A stretch of DNA of 64,000 nucleotides from Vesta saturnalis (Eukaryota > Arthropoda > Insecta > Coleoptera > Lampyridae). Under the pieces are notes generated by a model that did no database searches, had not been told where the DNA came from, and was given only the letters and a program-made list of their open reading frames with translations. The translations under genes and the position numbers were made by a program. This document shows positions 1 to 9,899 of the stretch, piece by piece. The stretch covers positions 419,001 through 483,000 of the forward strand of contig JARFJB010000939.1 of assembly GCA_036346205.1 (NCBI GenBank), given 5' to 3'. Numbering within the stretch: the stretch's first letter is position 1; every line of letters starts with the position of its first letter.

Positions 1-2525
1 AAGGGAAGAATCAATAATAGATTATGTAATAACGAATGCAGAGGCTGAGGAAAAGGTGAAGACATTTAGGCTAGGGGGGGGGGGGGTTGGAACCGATAAT
101 GGAAAGGAGAGAAAGAGAGGAGATGGTAAAAGAGAAGGAATTCATAACTAAGAAGGTATGGACAGAAGAGAATATAAAGAGATACAAAGAGAAAATGGGA
201 AGAACAACATGGCAAGGTAAAGGAGTGCAAGAAAGTGTGGAAGAAATGAGAAAGAGAATGGAGGAAGCAACGAAGAAAGTCAAGTTCAAAAAATGGAAGG
301 GTGAAAAACGGGTTAGAAGAGATGGTGGGACCGAGAATGCAAGGAGGCCAAGAGGAAGGCAAGAAGAACACTAAGCCTGTGGAAAAAAGGGAAAGCAGAA
401 AGAGAGGACTATAAAGAAGCAGTAAAGAAATACAAGAAAACATGCGAGAGTAAAAAGGAAGAAAACAAAAAGAAACAGGAGGAGCAGATTAAGGATATAA
501 AAACGGAAGAAGACATGGAAATATTTAAGAAGAGGGGAAGATGGACACAAACGGGAATACAAATAAACGAATGGGAGAGATATTTCAGGAACGTACTGGA
601 CTGGGAGCAAATACAGGAAGGAGAAGGAAGGCAAAATAAGAAAATATACGAAATACATGAAGAAGGAGAAGGAATAAAAGAAGAGGAAGTAATAGAGGCA
701 ATACAGAAGGTTAAAAAAGGTAATGCTACAGGAGAAGATGGGACACAAGGTGAGGAGTGGATATATGGAGGAGAAAAGGTAGCAAAGAGGATGACAGAAA
801 TAATAAAAAAAATATGGGGAGGGGAAGGGTTCCTGGAGAGACGGAGAGAGGGATATATATGCCCATTGTACAAAATAGGGGGGCAAAAAACAAGTGACAA
901 ATTACAGAGGAATCACGCTACTAAACACGTCATACAAAATATACGCGACTGTACTGGGAGAAAGGTTGAAGAAGGAAACAGAAGAAAAGAATCTGATACC
1001 AGATGGGCAGGCAGGATTTAGGAAAGGAAGAAGTACAATAGATAATGTATACATACTGAAACACATGGTAAATAAGGAATTAGAAAAGAAAAGGGGGAAT
1101 ATGGTAGCGATATTTGTAGACCTACTATCCGCATTTGATAGCATAAACAGACAAAAGCTGTGTGAATACTTGAGGAAAAAGAAGATAAACGAAAGAGTAA
1201 TAGAAAGGATGGAAGAAATATACGAAGAAACGAGGAACAGGGTGAGGGCGAATGGGGAATTAAGTGAAGGATTTGTAACAAGGAAAGGGCTAAGACAAGG
1301 ATACCCACTGAGCCCAAGCCTATTTGCGGAATACACAGGAGACCTAGAGGAGACATTAAGGGGGCAACAATAAGCAGGCGTGGTTGTGGGGAACAGGAAA
1401 GTGTGGTCGCTGCCATACGTTGGTGACATAGTACTAATAGCGAAGGAAGAAAAGGAAATGAAGGGGATACTAAAAACGATGGACAGACATTTGAAAAGAA
1501 AAGATTTGGAAGTAAATGGGAACAAAACTAAGGTAATCTTATTGAGAAAAAGGAAAAAGGGGGAGTGGAAATTAAGGGAAGATGAGATACAGCAGGTAAA
1601 GGAATTCACCTACTTGGGATACACGATGAGAGAAGACAATAATGATGGGGAACATATAAAAGTGTAGAGTGTAGGAGAAAGACTGTTAGGAATGGACATG
1701 AGGAAAAATAAATTATTGTTCGAAAAAGTAATAAAAAGTGTGGTGTTGTACTGGGCGGAAGTGTGTGGTTGAAAATGGTATAAAGAGATACAGGGATTGT
1801 AAGAAAATACTGAAAGTGGGTACTGGAAGTGGAAAGAGAAACACCCGGACACATCATCAGAAAGGAAGTGCAAGTAGAGAAAATAAGGGCGTAGGCGGGA
1901 AAGAGAGCAACAAAGTTCGCGGAGGAAATGAGTGCAAGATACTACAAGAATGCTGAAAGGAAATAAAATATGGACAGAAAACCAGAAAAGATAATTATGA
2001 AAGGGATGGGTATACGAAAGAAGAAATGGGGAGACTAAGAAGGGAAGGAGTGAGCAGGAAAGATGTACGAAGGTGAAAGAAGGAAAATATAATATAAACT
2101 AGAGGAATATTAAGAGAGAAGGGGTACCGGAATATCTGAACGGGGAAGGGAGGAAGGAAAGAAAGAAAATGATGATGAAATTTAGATGTGGAAACGAAGA
2201 AACAGGGAACAAATATTGGACGAAGGGACGAAGATAGAAAATGTAGGTTGTGTGGGGAAGAGATGGAGACGATCAACCATATGTTGAAAGAATGCAGGGA
2301 GTTAAAGGAAGAGGGTAGGACGGCAGAGGAGATACTCGGGGAAAATGAAGGGGAGTGAATTGGATGGAAGAAATATGGAAAAGAAGAAGGCAGTTAAGGG
2401 GAAAGGAGACAAGAGAGAGGAAGACAGTTCAGGGAGTAAGGAAAGGAGAGACAGTAGATAGACCATTGTAAATAGTGTACACTTTGCAATATTTTGTAAA
2501 TAAGCAAATAAAGATTTATGTATGA
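1..2525 (+). mobile_element. APE-type non-LTR retrotransposon (LINE), left end outside window
   Basis: A single decayed LINE copy runs from the window edge to about 2525. Its order is the end of an APE endonuclease, a basic/acidic linker, the reverse transcriptase and a C-terminal zinc knuckle, all on the + strand. The sequence then becomes AT-rich, with an AATAAA-like string at about 2506, so the 3' end is placed near 2525. The strand is strongly purine-rich (A/G), which explains the Leu/Phe/Ser-rich spurious ORFs on the opposite strand. The family is of the endonuclease-reverse transcriptase kind common in ants and other arthropods; the clade is not resolved from the sequence alone. Confidence 0.88.
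2..2345 (+). pseudogene. LINE ORF2 (endonuclease / reverse transcriptase) pseudogene
   Basis: Bases 2-76 read REESIIDYVITNAEAEE, the end of an APE endonuclease, and then run into a G homopolymer at 75-86 where the frame is lost. Positions 515-890 read the pre-RT region (KKGNATGEDGTQGEEW, then ICPLYK). From 894 a second frame gives NYRGITLLNTSYKIYA, GQAGFRKGRSTIDN, FVDLLSAFDSINR and GLRQGYPLSPSLF. From 1380 a third frame carries YVGDIVLIAKEEKE, where family members have YADD, so one catalytic aspartate is glycine. Bases 2242-2295 encode a CX2C-X8-H-X4-C knuckle (CRLCGEEMETINHMLKEC). At least three frameshifts plus stops make it non-functional. In an intact copy this protein would nick target DNA and copy the element RNA. 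Confidence 0.9.
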
Positions 2526-2831
2526 TATATTTTAAGCCAGATTTGACAGTGTACTGTGTTGCCATATCTAAGCAAAGGTTTTTTTTTATGTAGGTAGTTC
2601 TTTTAAAAACTCTTGAAAATGTTTCCTAATAGTTTAAACACCATTGTACTTTAAACAAATTAGAGGATACCGAAGTACATTTTTTATTGAAAATATATTT
2701 GGAAAATGACATGTAATCGTCCAATGATCCCAAACATAAAGTAGTGTATCGAATATTTACAACGTTTAAATAAGAATTTTGACAAATACGAATAGCAAGC
2801 GGATGTAACAAGTAACGTATTTTCAGCTTTA

Positions 2832-2834
<3 letters not shown>

Positions 2835-2880
<46 letters not shown>
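2835..2880. repeat. (AT)n microsatellite
   Basis: An uninterrupted run of alternating A and T of about 40 bases, ending in a slightly imperfect ATAATATATACATAC tail. Confidence 0.97.
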
Positions 2881-2884
<4 letters not shown>

Positions 2885-3028
2885 TACAAACAAAACACAC
2901 CCACGTACCATACAAAAATAAAAAACACCGAACGCGTTTCAATAGCTTATCTGATGAAAGTTAAAGTGAAAGGTAGGAAATTTTAATGAGTTCTGAGCAC
3001 CATAAAGATTCTTGATCATCATTATTCA

Positions 3029-3280
3029 TTAGAATTTGTTTGTTTTTGAAAAACACTCTAAACTTTTATAACAATCCTGCTTATTACTAACATGTTTAAT
3101 TAAGCATACCTTATCTATTACATGATTTTTCGCAAACATATGTAGGGCTACGCCAGACTTATCCCAACGTTTGTATTTTATATGAGCTAAATGTTCTTTA
3201 AAGCGAATTTTGATAGGCTGTTTAGTTTGCTCTACATATATTTGTTCACAATTTTTACAATTAATTTTATAAGTTCCCGA
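3029..3280 (-). pseudogene. Penelope-like element, GIY-YIG endonuclease fragment 1
   Basis: On the - strand an open frame reads SGTYKINCKNCEQIYVEQTK, continues through RFKEHLAHIKYKRWDKSGVA and ends in CFSKTNKF with a stop at 3031-3029. This is the GIY-YIG endonuclease found at the C terminus of Penelope-like element proteins: the GTY and YVEQT strands, the conserved Arg of RFKEH, and the KSGVALH segment (KSAVAEH in relatives). The YIGQT glycine is replaced by glutamate, so it is probably inactive. No reverse transcriptase domain was recognised upstream (toward 3500). Only this 84-codon piece is convincing. Confidence 0.8.
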
Positions 3281-3439
3281 CCAATTCTGCTACACTTGAT
3301 CGTATCGTACCACATGGGCGCATTCCACATTCTTCTACACGGCTTCTAAACTTCTTAGCTCCTGTTTTCCTCTCAGTTAATATATAAAAAAATTTAAAGC
3401 ATCCGCGCCTAGGCTTCTTTTGGAAATTCAATATCTCCC

Positions 3440-3520
3440 TACCCATACTGCTTAGTGTTCGTGAGTGCCTTAGCACGTTAGGCTAAACTTAGCCTGTTCA
3501 TTACTACAATTATTAAATAT
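3440..3520. repeat. Dispersed repeat segment shared with 50815-50875
   Basis: The string around TTAGCACGTTAGGCTAAAC at about 3471 recurs with some substitutions at about 50828, followed in both places by TTAGC(C/G)TGTTCA and ACAATTAT. Both loci lie next to retroelement debris. The family is not identified. Confidence 0.6.
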
Positions 3521-3982
3521 ATATTAGTAGTTACTCTCATATCCTAAGACTCGTGGAACAATTTCACACGTGTTTGCAATTCGGATTTTGAATTGTAATG
3601 CATAGATCGGAATGTCTAATATTTTGAAATTTGGTTCAAATTTGACGGGTATGTCACCAGTGCATCCTATTACGTAATATGGATTACTTGAACATGTTCT
3701 ATATCCCACATATTACGGATTTCATGTTCTGGAGGTAAATAATGGTCTATTTTTGTAGTATTTGCCTTTTTTATGTTTAAGGGATAGAGTAGGGCGATAT
3801 TAATAATGTCATTTAACGATTCTCAACGAGAGGCGCAGCATATCAAACAGAAAATATTATTTAAAATCATTCATTAATTTACTAAACGAAATTATAAGAG
3901 TTTTGTAACTGTGGTCTCATATAGTTGAGTTGATCAGAAAAAATGCAATAATTTCGAGAGAAATGACTGGAACGTTTAAAAT
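3521..3982. other. Non-coding AT-rich DNA
   Basis: No coding segment recognised. Near the right end (3905-3945) it carries one copy of the motif TGTAACTGTGGTCTCATAT, which also occurs near 6740 and, inverted, near 51130, 51290 and 52070. Confidence 0.5.
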
Positions 3983-3987
3983 GGGCC

Positions 3988-4055
<68 letters not shown>
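3983..4055. repeat. Transposon-end motif GGGCCACCC abutting a (TA)32 array
   Basis: GGGCCACCC at 3983-3991 is followed directly by about 64 bases of alternating T and A. The motif is the reverse complement of the CAGGGTGGCCC terminus seen at 36555, which suggests that this is a solo end of that long-TIR transposon group with its terminal TA target expanded into a microsatellite. Confidence 0.7.
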
Positions 4056-4056
<1 letters not shown>

Positions 4057-4335
4057 CCTAAACTCTTCGCGCATTATTGGGATCCATATGTCTACACTAT
4101 CTTGGATTATCGGATTTTCTGCCAGTGCGATGTACATGGCTTCTTTGAGTTGTATTCTTGGCTTTGCCACTATCTGTATGTTATACCATTCAATTTGGTG
4201 GTCTTCCTTCCAGACTGTTTGGCGATTCTTGATCGTTCTATTTCGCCCTTGCGGATGTCTCACTCTCCTATATATGATCTTCCGTATTCGCAAGGTAGGT
4301 TGTATACACAATTCTTGGAATTCTCGTCTTCGTTG
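4056..4335 (-). pseudogene. Penelope-like element, GIY-YIG endonuclease fragment 2
   Basis: On the - strand one frame reads VYNLPCEYGRSYIGE (the GIY and YIG strands) and stops. A second frame continues VWKEDHQIEWYNIQIV and KEAMYIALAENPIIQDS, the typical C-terminal half with the H-x-I-x-W pattern and a terminal glutamate helix. A deletion and frameshift near 4250 separate the two parts. The sequence differs from the fragment at 3029-3280, so this is another Penelope family. The run of Tyr-Ile codons that prolongs the frame to the left is translated (TA)n, not protein. Confidence 0.78.
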
Positions 4336-4739
4336 CACAAACGAAACAAAGCCCATGACAACAACGTAATACACACTCAACATCAAAACTCACAGCTGAA
4401 GAACATCACAAATCGCAAACAGAGTTACCGAAACATTAGTCACAGAACAAATTAGATATTACCATTTCAAAAAATACCAGCAACAATCCAATTAGATTAG
4501 AGAAACCATTCGAAATGGAGTGAACGAACAATACTTATAGCATAGATACGGCTACTAGAAGCAATTATTCAAAGACCAAGGGAAAACACAAGGAAATTCA
4601 ACAGAAGAAACTAAAAAGTAAATGAAAGAGAAAACATAACCAACCACTTCCACTCGCAAGAACACTGTGCACAGTTGAACGAAAACGAAATGATGGTTCT
4701 GGACAAAGACTTGAACTATACGGCAACACTGCAGTTTAT

Positions 4740-5760
4740 TCCTAAAGTACATTTAATTCCCATATCCGCCTTCTTCTGTTACATATTTAATGTATTACTT
4801 TTCCAGCTAAATCAAACCAAACTTTGAGATCCCATCCATGTGATATCCCTGCTGCAAAACATCGTGTTGTACATCAAAATGGCTTTGCATAATTTTTCCG
4901 CTTACCATCTTCACATTTAGCAACAAGAATATCAGGAATAGTAAATAAAGAAATATACTGTTTGTTTAAAAATGAGAGGATATAATTTACCGCTCCGCAT
5001 GATTCCTCGTTGAATTATAAACGATAGAGGCAGCTTCATTAATCATAGGTTCTATGACTTTTCAAATCTCTACAAAATTTGTGTGGTAAAATCTGTTGTT
5101 TTTTTCTTTTGCAGTTTCTTTCTCTAAAATAAATTGTTTCTTATTACAAGTTGCATTACAGATATTAGTTGTTTTACCTGCAGTTTGATGGTTGCCAATG
5201 ACATGAAAACTAGCATTGCTCATATATTTTCGTAATATATCTGGTTGCTGAATATTATTTTTGATACCCATTCTTACTCCTTTTACAAGTCTTTCAAGAC
5301 ATGAAACGTTATCGATACTTTTTTTTGGCAACCGTTTTCTGGATATAACGGGATTTTGTAGCAGCAGCGAGACGATTACTGCACTCTATTTTAATAACGC
5401 TTCTGCCATACGGAACTTTTTCTACAATCCTAGCAATGTTGAATAATTTGTATCAAACATGTTGTAAGTGCGCGTCGCGTACTCCATCCACCATCGATAT
5501 CCTCATTATGTAAGGTCTTACATCCAGAGTTACATTGCCTTGCTGAATAACTATTTATTTTTCCTCTTCTGAATTTTAAGTGCTTGCCAAGCCTAGATCA
5601 AAGGACATTTTGCAGTATGTTTTGGATGCTAAAAAAGGTACATCTAACACAGCAAAAAATTGTTCGCATTCATTGTGTTCTATTCCAATTGACATACTAC
5701 CACGTGATTAATTGATTCTGCTTTTGATGTCCTATTGGTTTTCGTCGTAGTGCAATTGTC
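4740..5760 (-). other. Unidentified degenerate coding-like region
   Basis: The - strand has an 89-codon open stretch (5331-5062; MPKKSIDNVSCLERLVKGVR at its start, with TAKEKNNRFYHT near the end). Other open patches lie on both sides, separated by stops: about 5450-5330 with the reading IARIVEKVPYGRS, and about 5040-4880 with SLFTIPDILVAKCEDGKRKN. The texture is that of an old transposon protein with scattered stops. I could not name the family. Confidence 0.3.
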
Positions 5761-5954
5761 ACAGAGAGACATGAGCTTTGAAAAAAGACCTACTCGAATT
5801 TCTGTTTTAAAAACCATTCTTCTCATGGTACATTGATTGTAATGACGTGTAATGTTTTCATATTCATATAGTAAATGGCTTACATTGACTACCCGATGTA
5901 CTGAAAGTAAATTTCTTAAGTATTTAAAATAACATCACTAAATAAGTCTCCAGT

Positions 5955-6640
5955 CTAACTAAGAAAAACAAATTCGACTTTATTGCACATGCTCTCCTTC
6001 GAGAGTAACGCATTCATTCTAACGCTCCTCAAACCTTTCAATGCCTTTTTTATCGAACGATTTGTGTTTACTCTCAAAATAGGCCTCAGTTTTGGCAATC
6101 ACTTCTTAATTTAAGTCAAATTTCGTTTTTCACGATAGTCAATGAACAAAATACCATGCGCATCCCAAAATACGGATGCCATAATGTTGCCAGCTGACCT
6201 TTGAGTTTTTGGTCGCTTTGGACCGGTTGCTGTCCACTCAGGTGACGATCCTTTTGATTCAGGTGTGTAATAGTGGATCTTGAATCCCTCTGAATTGTCG
6301 AAGGGTTGTTGTTTTCCGTCCGGCGAGAGCAAACGCCGCACCTACTTCGAAAGTACTTTACGGTCTTTCACAACTATTTAGTGGACTTTTTTTTATATTT
6401 TGCTGAACAACTGCTGATTTTGGTCGATCAGAGCCTTCAACATCATCGGTGTTTTGTACGAATGTGTTTAAATTCAACATGCCAGTCAATAATAATTGAT
6501 TTCCGTGCTGCAGTCTCCATAACGCTTATCAAGCCACTGCTTGCCTTCAATAGTATTTTTCCCCAAAATTACAAAACTGGGGTCACTAAAACCACTCTAA
6601 CCTTTTTTGTAAGAGCGCCATGAAATTTTGACATGTATCG
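5955..6640 (-). mobile_element. mariner element, internally deleted and decayed
   Basis: The - strand carries the mariner transposase in two recognisable parts. Near 6600-6400 is the helix-turn-helix region (WHVEFKHIRTKH, like the WH..EFK.GR..V.D block). From 6330 to 5985 comes the catalytic/C-terminal part: IHYYTPESKGSSPEW, SAGNIMASVFWDAHGILFID, then in another frame GIERFEERWNECVTLEGEHV, the standard mariner ending. Roughly the middle third of the protein is missing between them, and frameshifts and stops are present. Terminal inverted repeats could not be set exactly. Not autonomous. Confidence 0.85.
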
Positions 6641-6734
6641 TTAGTTTGATGGTTGGTAGTGTCCAGAAATAATGTGGGTCTGTCAACAGTGTTGCCGTAT
6701 GTGTGTTAGACCGGAGACGTATTGAGTATTATAA

Positions 6735-6876
6735 GTACTTTGTAGCTATGGTTTCATATTAGTTGAGTTGATCGGCCTATTTCTACATTCAAGCTTTCTG
6801 AAAAGTTGTTTCACTTCGGAGCACTGAGTTACTAATTCTGTATTATTAATGGAAATAGGCCGAGCAACTCAACTAA
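6735..6876. repeat. Recurrent retroelement motif as an inverted pair
   Basis: GTTGAGTTGATCGGCCTATT at about 6762 is matched in reverse complement by AATAGGCCGAGCAACTCAAC at about 6854, giving imperfect arms of about 23 bases with a 67-base spacer. The left arm belongs to a longer motif (TTTGTAGCTATGGTTTCAT upstream) that is also present near 3905, 51130 and 52070. Confidence 0.65.
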
Positions 6877-7375
6877 CGTATTGAGTAATATAATATGTAT
6901 TAAATTTTATGCCTTAATTCTGGTAAATTAATTACTATTAATTCTGTCATTACTTGGTGAGCCATTTACTTCACAAGGAATAGTTACAACGTTTAAAAGA
7001 TGGTGATGGATAAGAAGTTTGTTAGGTTGGTTTGAGCGTATAGAGAAAATGAAAATTAAGGGCATGTTGTGGGAAGTGGAGTTATTGGTATAGGTAATGT
7101 CATATATTATGTGTAATTAAATGTGTGTGCACAATATTAAAGTATGTAGAGAGGAGCGTAAAAAGTGACATGCGGGTATGATTGAAGGCTAGGAAGGATA
7201 TGGAGTGTTGAAGGAAGAGTATACTTTCGAATATGAGTGATTTCAGTTATTAATGTAAATTTCATCCATGCAAGCAAATCCAAGTTTCCATTTGCACCAC
7301 TTTAAGAAACATGTAAATTCTACTTGATTTTGGTTAAAAATGTGAGAAGGGTCTTCACGTTTGGTAGCATATTGG
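6877..7375. other. No recognisable feature
   Basis: AT-rich sequence between the mariner remnant and the Harbinger element. No coding or repeat structure seen. Confidence 0.5.
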
Positions 7376-7639
7376 GTGGTATGAATAATACCAGAATATA
7401 AACTCCGAGTATGTTCTCATGAGCATGAGCATAAAGTGTGAGTTTGTACTCCAATTTATATGAATAAAACAGATTTAGATTTGATGAGTTTCTGCTCCTA
7501 GTACATGCAGTAGATACTCGCTGTTTCATTTCCAAACGTGTCAGAGCCTATTCGATCGACAGCAGTTAAGTGTTGCGTTCGGCATCTTCCTGCAGTATCT
7601 ATTATCGAAGCAATCAATCAGCGTGCATTTGTTGGTACA

Positions 7640-8502
7640 ATGAGTGAAAGCAGTGAAGAAGACAGTAATAAAAGTTACGAATCCCAAATGGGATTTGTGC
7701 ATATGTTACGTGATTTTCCCATACTTTTGTCCAAGTCACAAACACTAGCTGTCCGACTTATAAAATCGAAAGCACTTGAAGCGATGAAAAAACAATGGGA
7801 GCTTAATTTCGGTTCACAAATAACGACAAGTCAAATGTACAAGAAAATTAATAACATGAAATCCAGACTCAAGAAAAAGACTGATAATAATAGAACTGGT
7901 GATAAGAAAATCGTTCTGCAGGATTGTTTTGTTGGAAATCATGGAAGGCGACACAAATCCAGTTCTTACAAAGATTCCAGGTAATGTAATATTTATAACT
8001 AGTAATAGAAATAAGACAGCCAAACTATATTTAATGTACAAATTTATCTAGAACCAAAACAATATATTTCTGTTAAAGCCGAGGTTACCTAATTGCTTGC
8101 ATATTCTTGATATTTTATTTTTTATTACTTCGATTTACACTTTCATTTTAGGGGCATTATCTGTCGGCGTACAACAAACACAAAAAGTAGTCATGAAGAT
8201 ACAATCCGCAGACATTCAACTTCTTTCTGTTTCTGAAACGTGTACCACAAATGATGATGCTGTTAGTGAAGTACATCCACCTAAAAAAAAGAAACATAAT
8301 AAAATATGAAACAAAAGTTACTAAACAACTTTCAAATACCGAACTACAAAGGCTAGTTTTGCAGAAACAACTGAGAGTTTTGGAAATGAAGGAGGAAAAA
8401 CTGAATCGAGAGATAAATCCAGATGTCAATGAACAATCTACTTCAAACAATTATAGTACTATCGTGGATGATGAAAACGGAAACACATACATTAATTTAT
8501 AA
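7640..8502 (+). pseudogene. Harbinger accessory gene: Myb/SANT-like DNA-binding protein (frameshifted, one intron)
   Basis: The start is placed at ATG 7640 (MSESSEEDSNKSYE) rather than the in-frame ATG at 7538. A trihelix-like segment follows (RLIKSKALEAMKKQWELNFG, then QMYKKINNMKSRLKKKTD). Near 7920 the frame shifts: the next frame gives LLEIMEGDTNPVLTKIPG, then a good donor (CCAG/GTAATG, 7981) and an acceptor (TTTCATTTTAG, ending 8151), joining to ALSVGVQQTQKVVMK. A second shift in an A run at about 8282 leads to a coiled-coil tail (LQRLVLQKQLRVLEMKEEKL) ending at 8502. In Harbinger elements this protein binds DNA and helps bring the transposase to the nucleus. With two frameshifts, this copy is a pseudogene. 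Confidence 0.75.
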
Positions 8503-8615
8503 TATTTAAATAATTTTCTTAAAAGTTGCAAAATAAAACATGTAATTTGTGAGAGAGAAAATGTTAACAATAAAAATCATAAATGCGTTGTTTTGTATTC
8601 CGACTTTTACTTATC

Positions 8616-9697
8616 TCAAGGTAGAGCAAGAATGATTTCTGCTAATGCAGATCGCCTCCGATGCCCGCTTTGTCTAATATTATTGTCAGCTTCATCTTGT
8701 ACCAGGTAAGGAACCGAAATATCTTGTAATGGGGGCTCCATTGGATTGAGCTCACCATTTAAATATGTTGCTACATTGTCTAACATAAAACAGCATATAA
8801 CAAGTTTTGGAACTTTTTCTATTGACACCAGAACGTTATATTGAAGCATCGGAAATCGTTGTTTTAGTTGCCCAAAACATCTTTCAATTATTACACGCTC
8901 CTTTGTAAATAAATTGTTATAAGCATGCTCTGCCGGAGTATTAGGATTTCTAAAGGGCACCATTAGCCACGGTGCTATGCCATATCCTTAATCTCCTAAA
9001 AGTAATGCATGCTACCTGTGAAACTCATTCCTTGCAATGTTACAAATTTGTAAGTTGCTCCATATTCGTGAATCATGGACAGATCCTGGCCATGATGCGA
9101 CTACGCTTGTAAACCACTCATCTGCATTGCAAGTGGCTTGAACATTGATGCTATGATACCCCTTGCGATTAATATATCCATCACCATGAAGAGGTGGTTT
9201 TTTAATTTTTATTTGGGTGCAATCGATCACACCCACGGCACATGGAAAAGTGTTTTCTTTGGTTTCTATTACATCCGCCGGAGTGCAAGGGAATTTTATC
9301 CACCGTCCACATTTTCTATCATCTGGTCAGCAATTTGCGTCACATCTTTAGAAACAGATATATCTTTTCCTACTCCTGTTTGAAACCCCGGATCACCTAC
9401 ATATCTCAAAAATATTTTCATTTTATCAGTGTTACATATAGCACCACCTCTTGTTTCTTCCGATTCTACACCCAAAAATTTATTTGATAGCCACTCGACA
9501 TTTTCTTTACTAAATCGATACAATGCTTTATAGTCACCATCACCCGTACTTCTTCTAGATTTATAATATTTTTTTGAACGCGAATTAAGCAAGAACTCTG
9601 CCGCAGTCAAACTGACGTCTATAGTCTGGTGACTATCAGACTCCAAAATTATGGAGTAGATTCTCATCCTAAAGAGCATAAACACATTTTTATTCAT
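8616..9697 (-). pseudogene. Harbinger transposase (HARBI1-like DDE nuclease), pseudogene
   Basis: The - strand reads from MNKNVFMLFRMRIYSII (9697) through SKKYYKSRRSTGDGDYKALY (N-terminal region). A one-base frameshift occurs at about 9296, after IENVDGG. The catalytic core follows: AVGVIDCTQIKIKKP (first Asp), ASWPGSVHDSRIWSN (second Asp) and VIIERCFGQLKQRFPML (Glu). Two in-frame stops lie at about 9015 and 8990, in the HALLLGD*GYGIAPW stretch where relatives have HALLLGDSGYGIAPW. The C terminus (SGHRRRSALAEIIL) ends near 8616. All three catalytic acids are still present, so inactivation is by one frameshift and two stops, implying fairly recent decay. Confidence 0.9.
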
Positions 9698-9899
9698 ATC
9701 AAAAATGAGAATATACTCACAACAAATTGTACATAAGAGTACCTACTCAAGCGGAGTATCTGCTTCTGGTTTTTATTCATACCACGTGGAGTATTTGTTC
9801 CAAATTTTTGAGTATAAACTAAATGCTCATTTTTATTCATTAAGGTCATTATCGATATCAAAAGTTTATAGGAGTGAGAAAACGGGGAAACGATGAAAA

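Larger units (their letters stand above)
7376..9845. mobile_element. PIF/Harbinger DNA transposon, near full length, inactivated
   Basis: About 2.5 kb holding the two genes typical of Harbinger elements in convergent arrangement: a Myb/SANT-like DNA-binding protein on + (7640-8502) and the DDE transposase on - (9697-8616), with 3' ends 114 bases apart. Loosely inverted ends are visible: ATGAATAATACCAGAATATA with AAACTC on the left (about 7381) and GAGTATAAACTAAATGCTCA before TTTTTATTCATTAAGG on the right (about 9810-9845). The terminal boundaries are therefore approximate. Both genes carry frameshifts or stops. Confidence 0.8.

Noticed and set aside
66..900. Long - strand open frames rich in Leu, Phe, Ser and Pro
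   Set aside because: They are the antisense of the purine-rich LINE on +, which has clear endonuclease and RT motifs.
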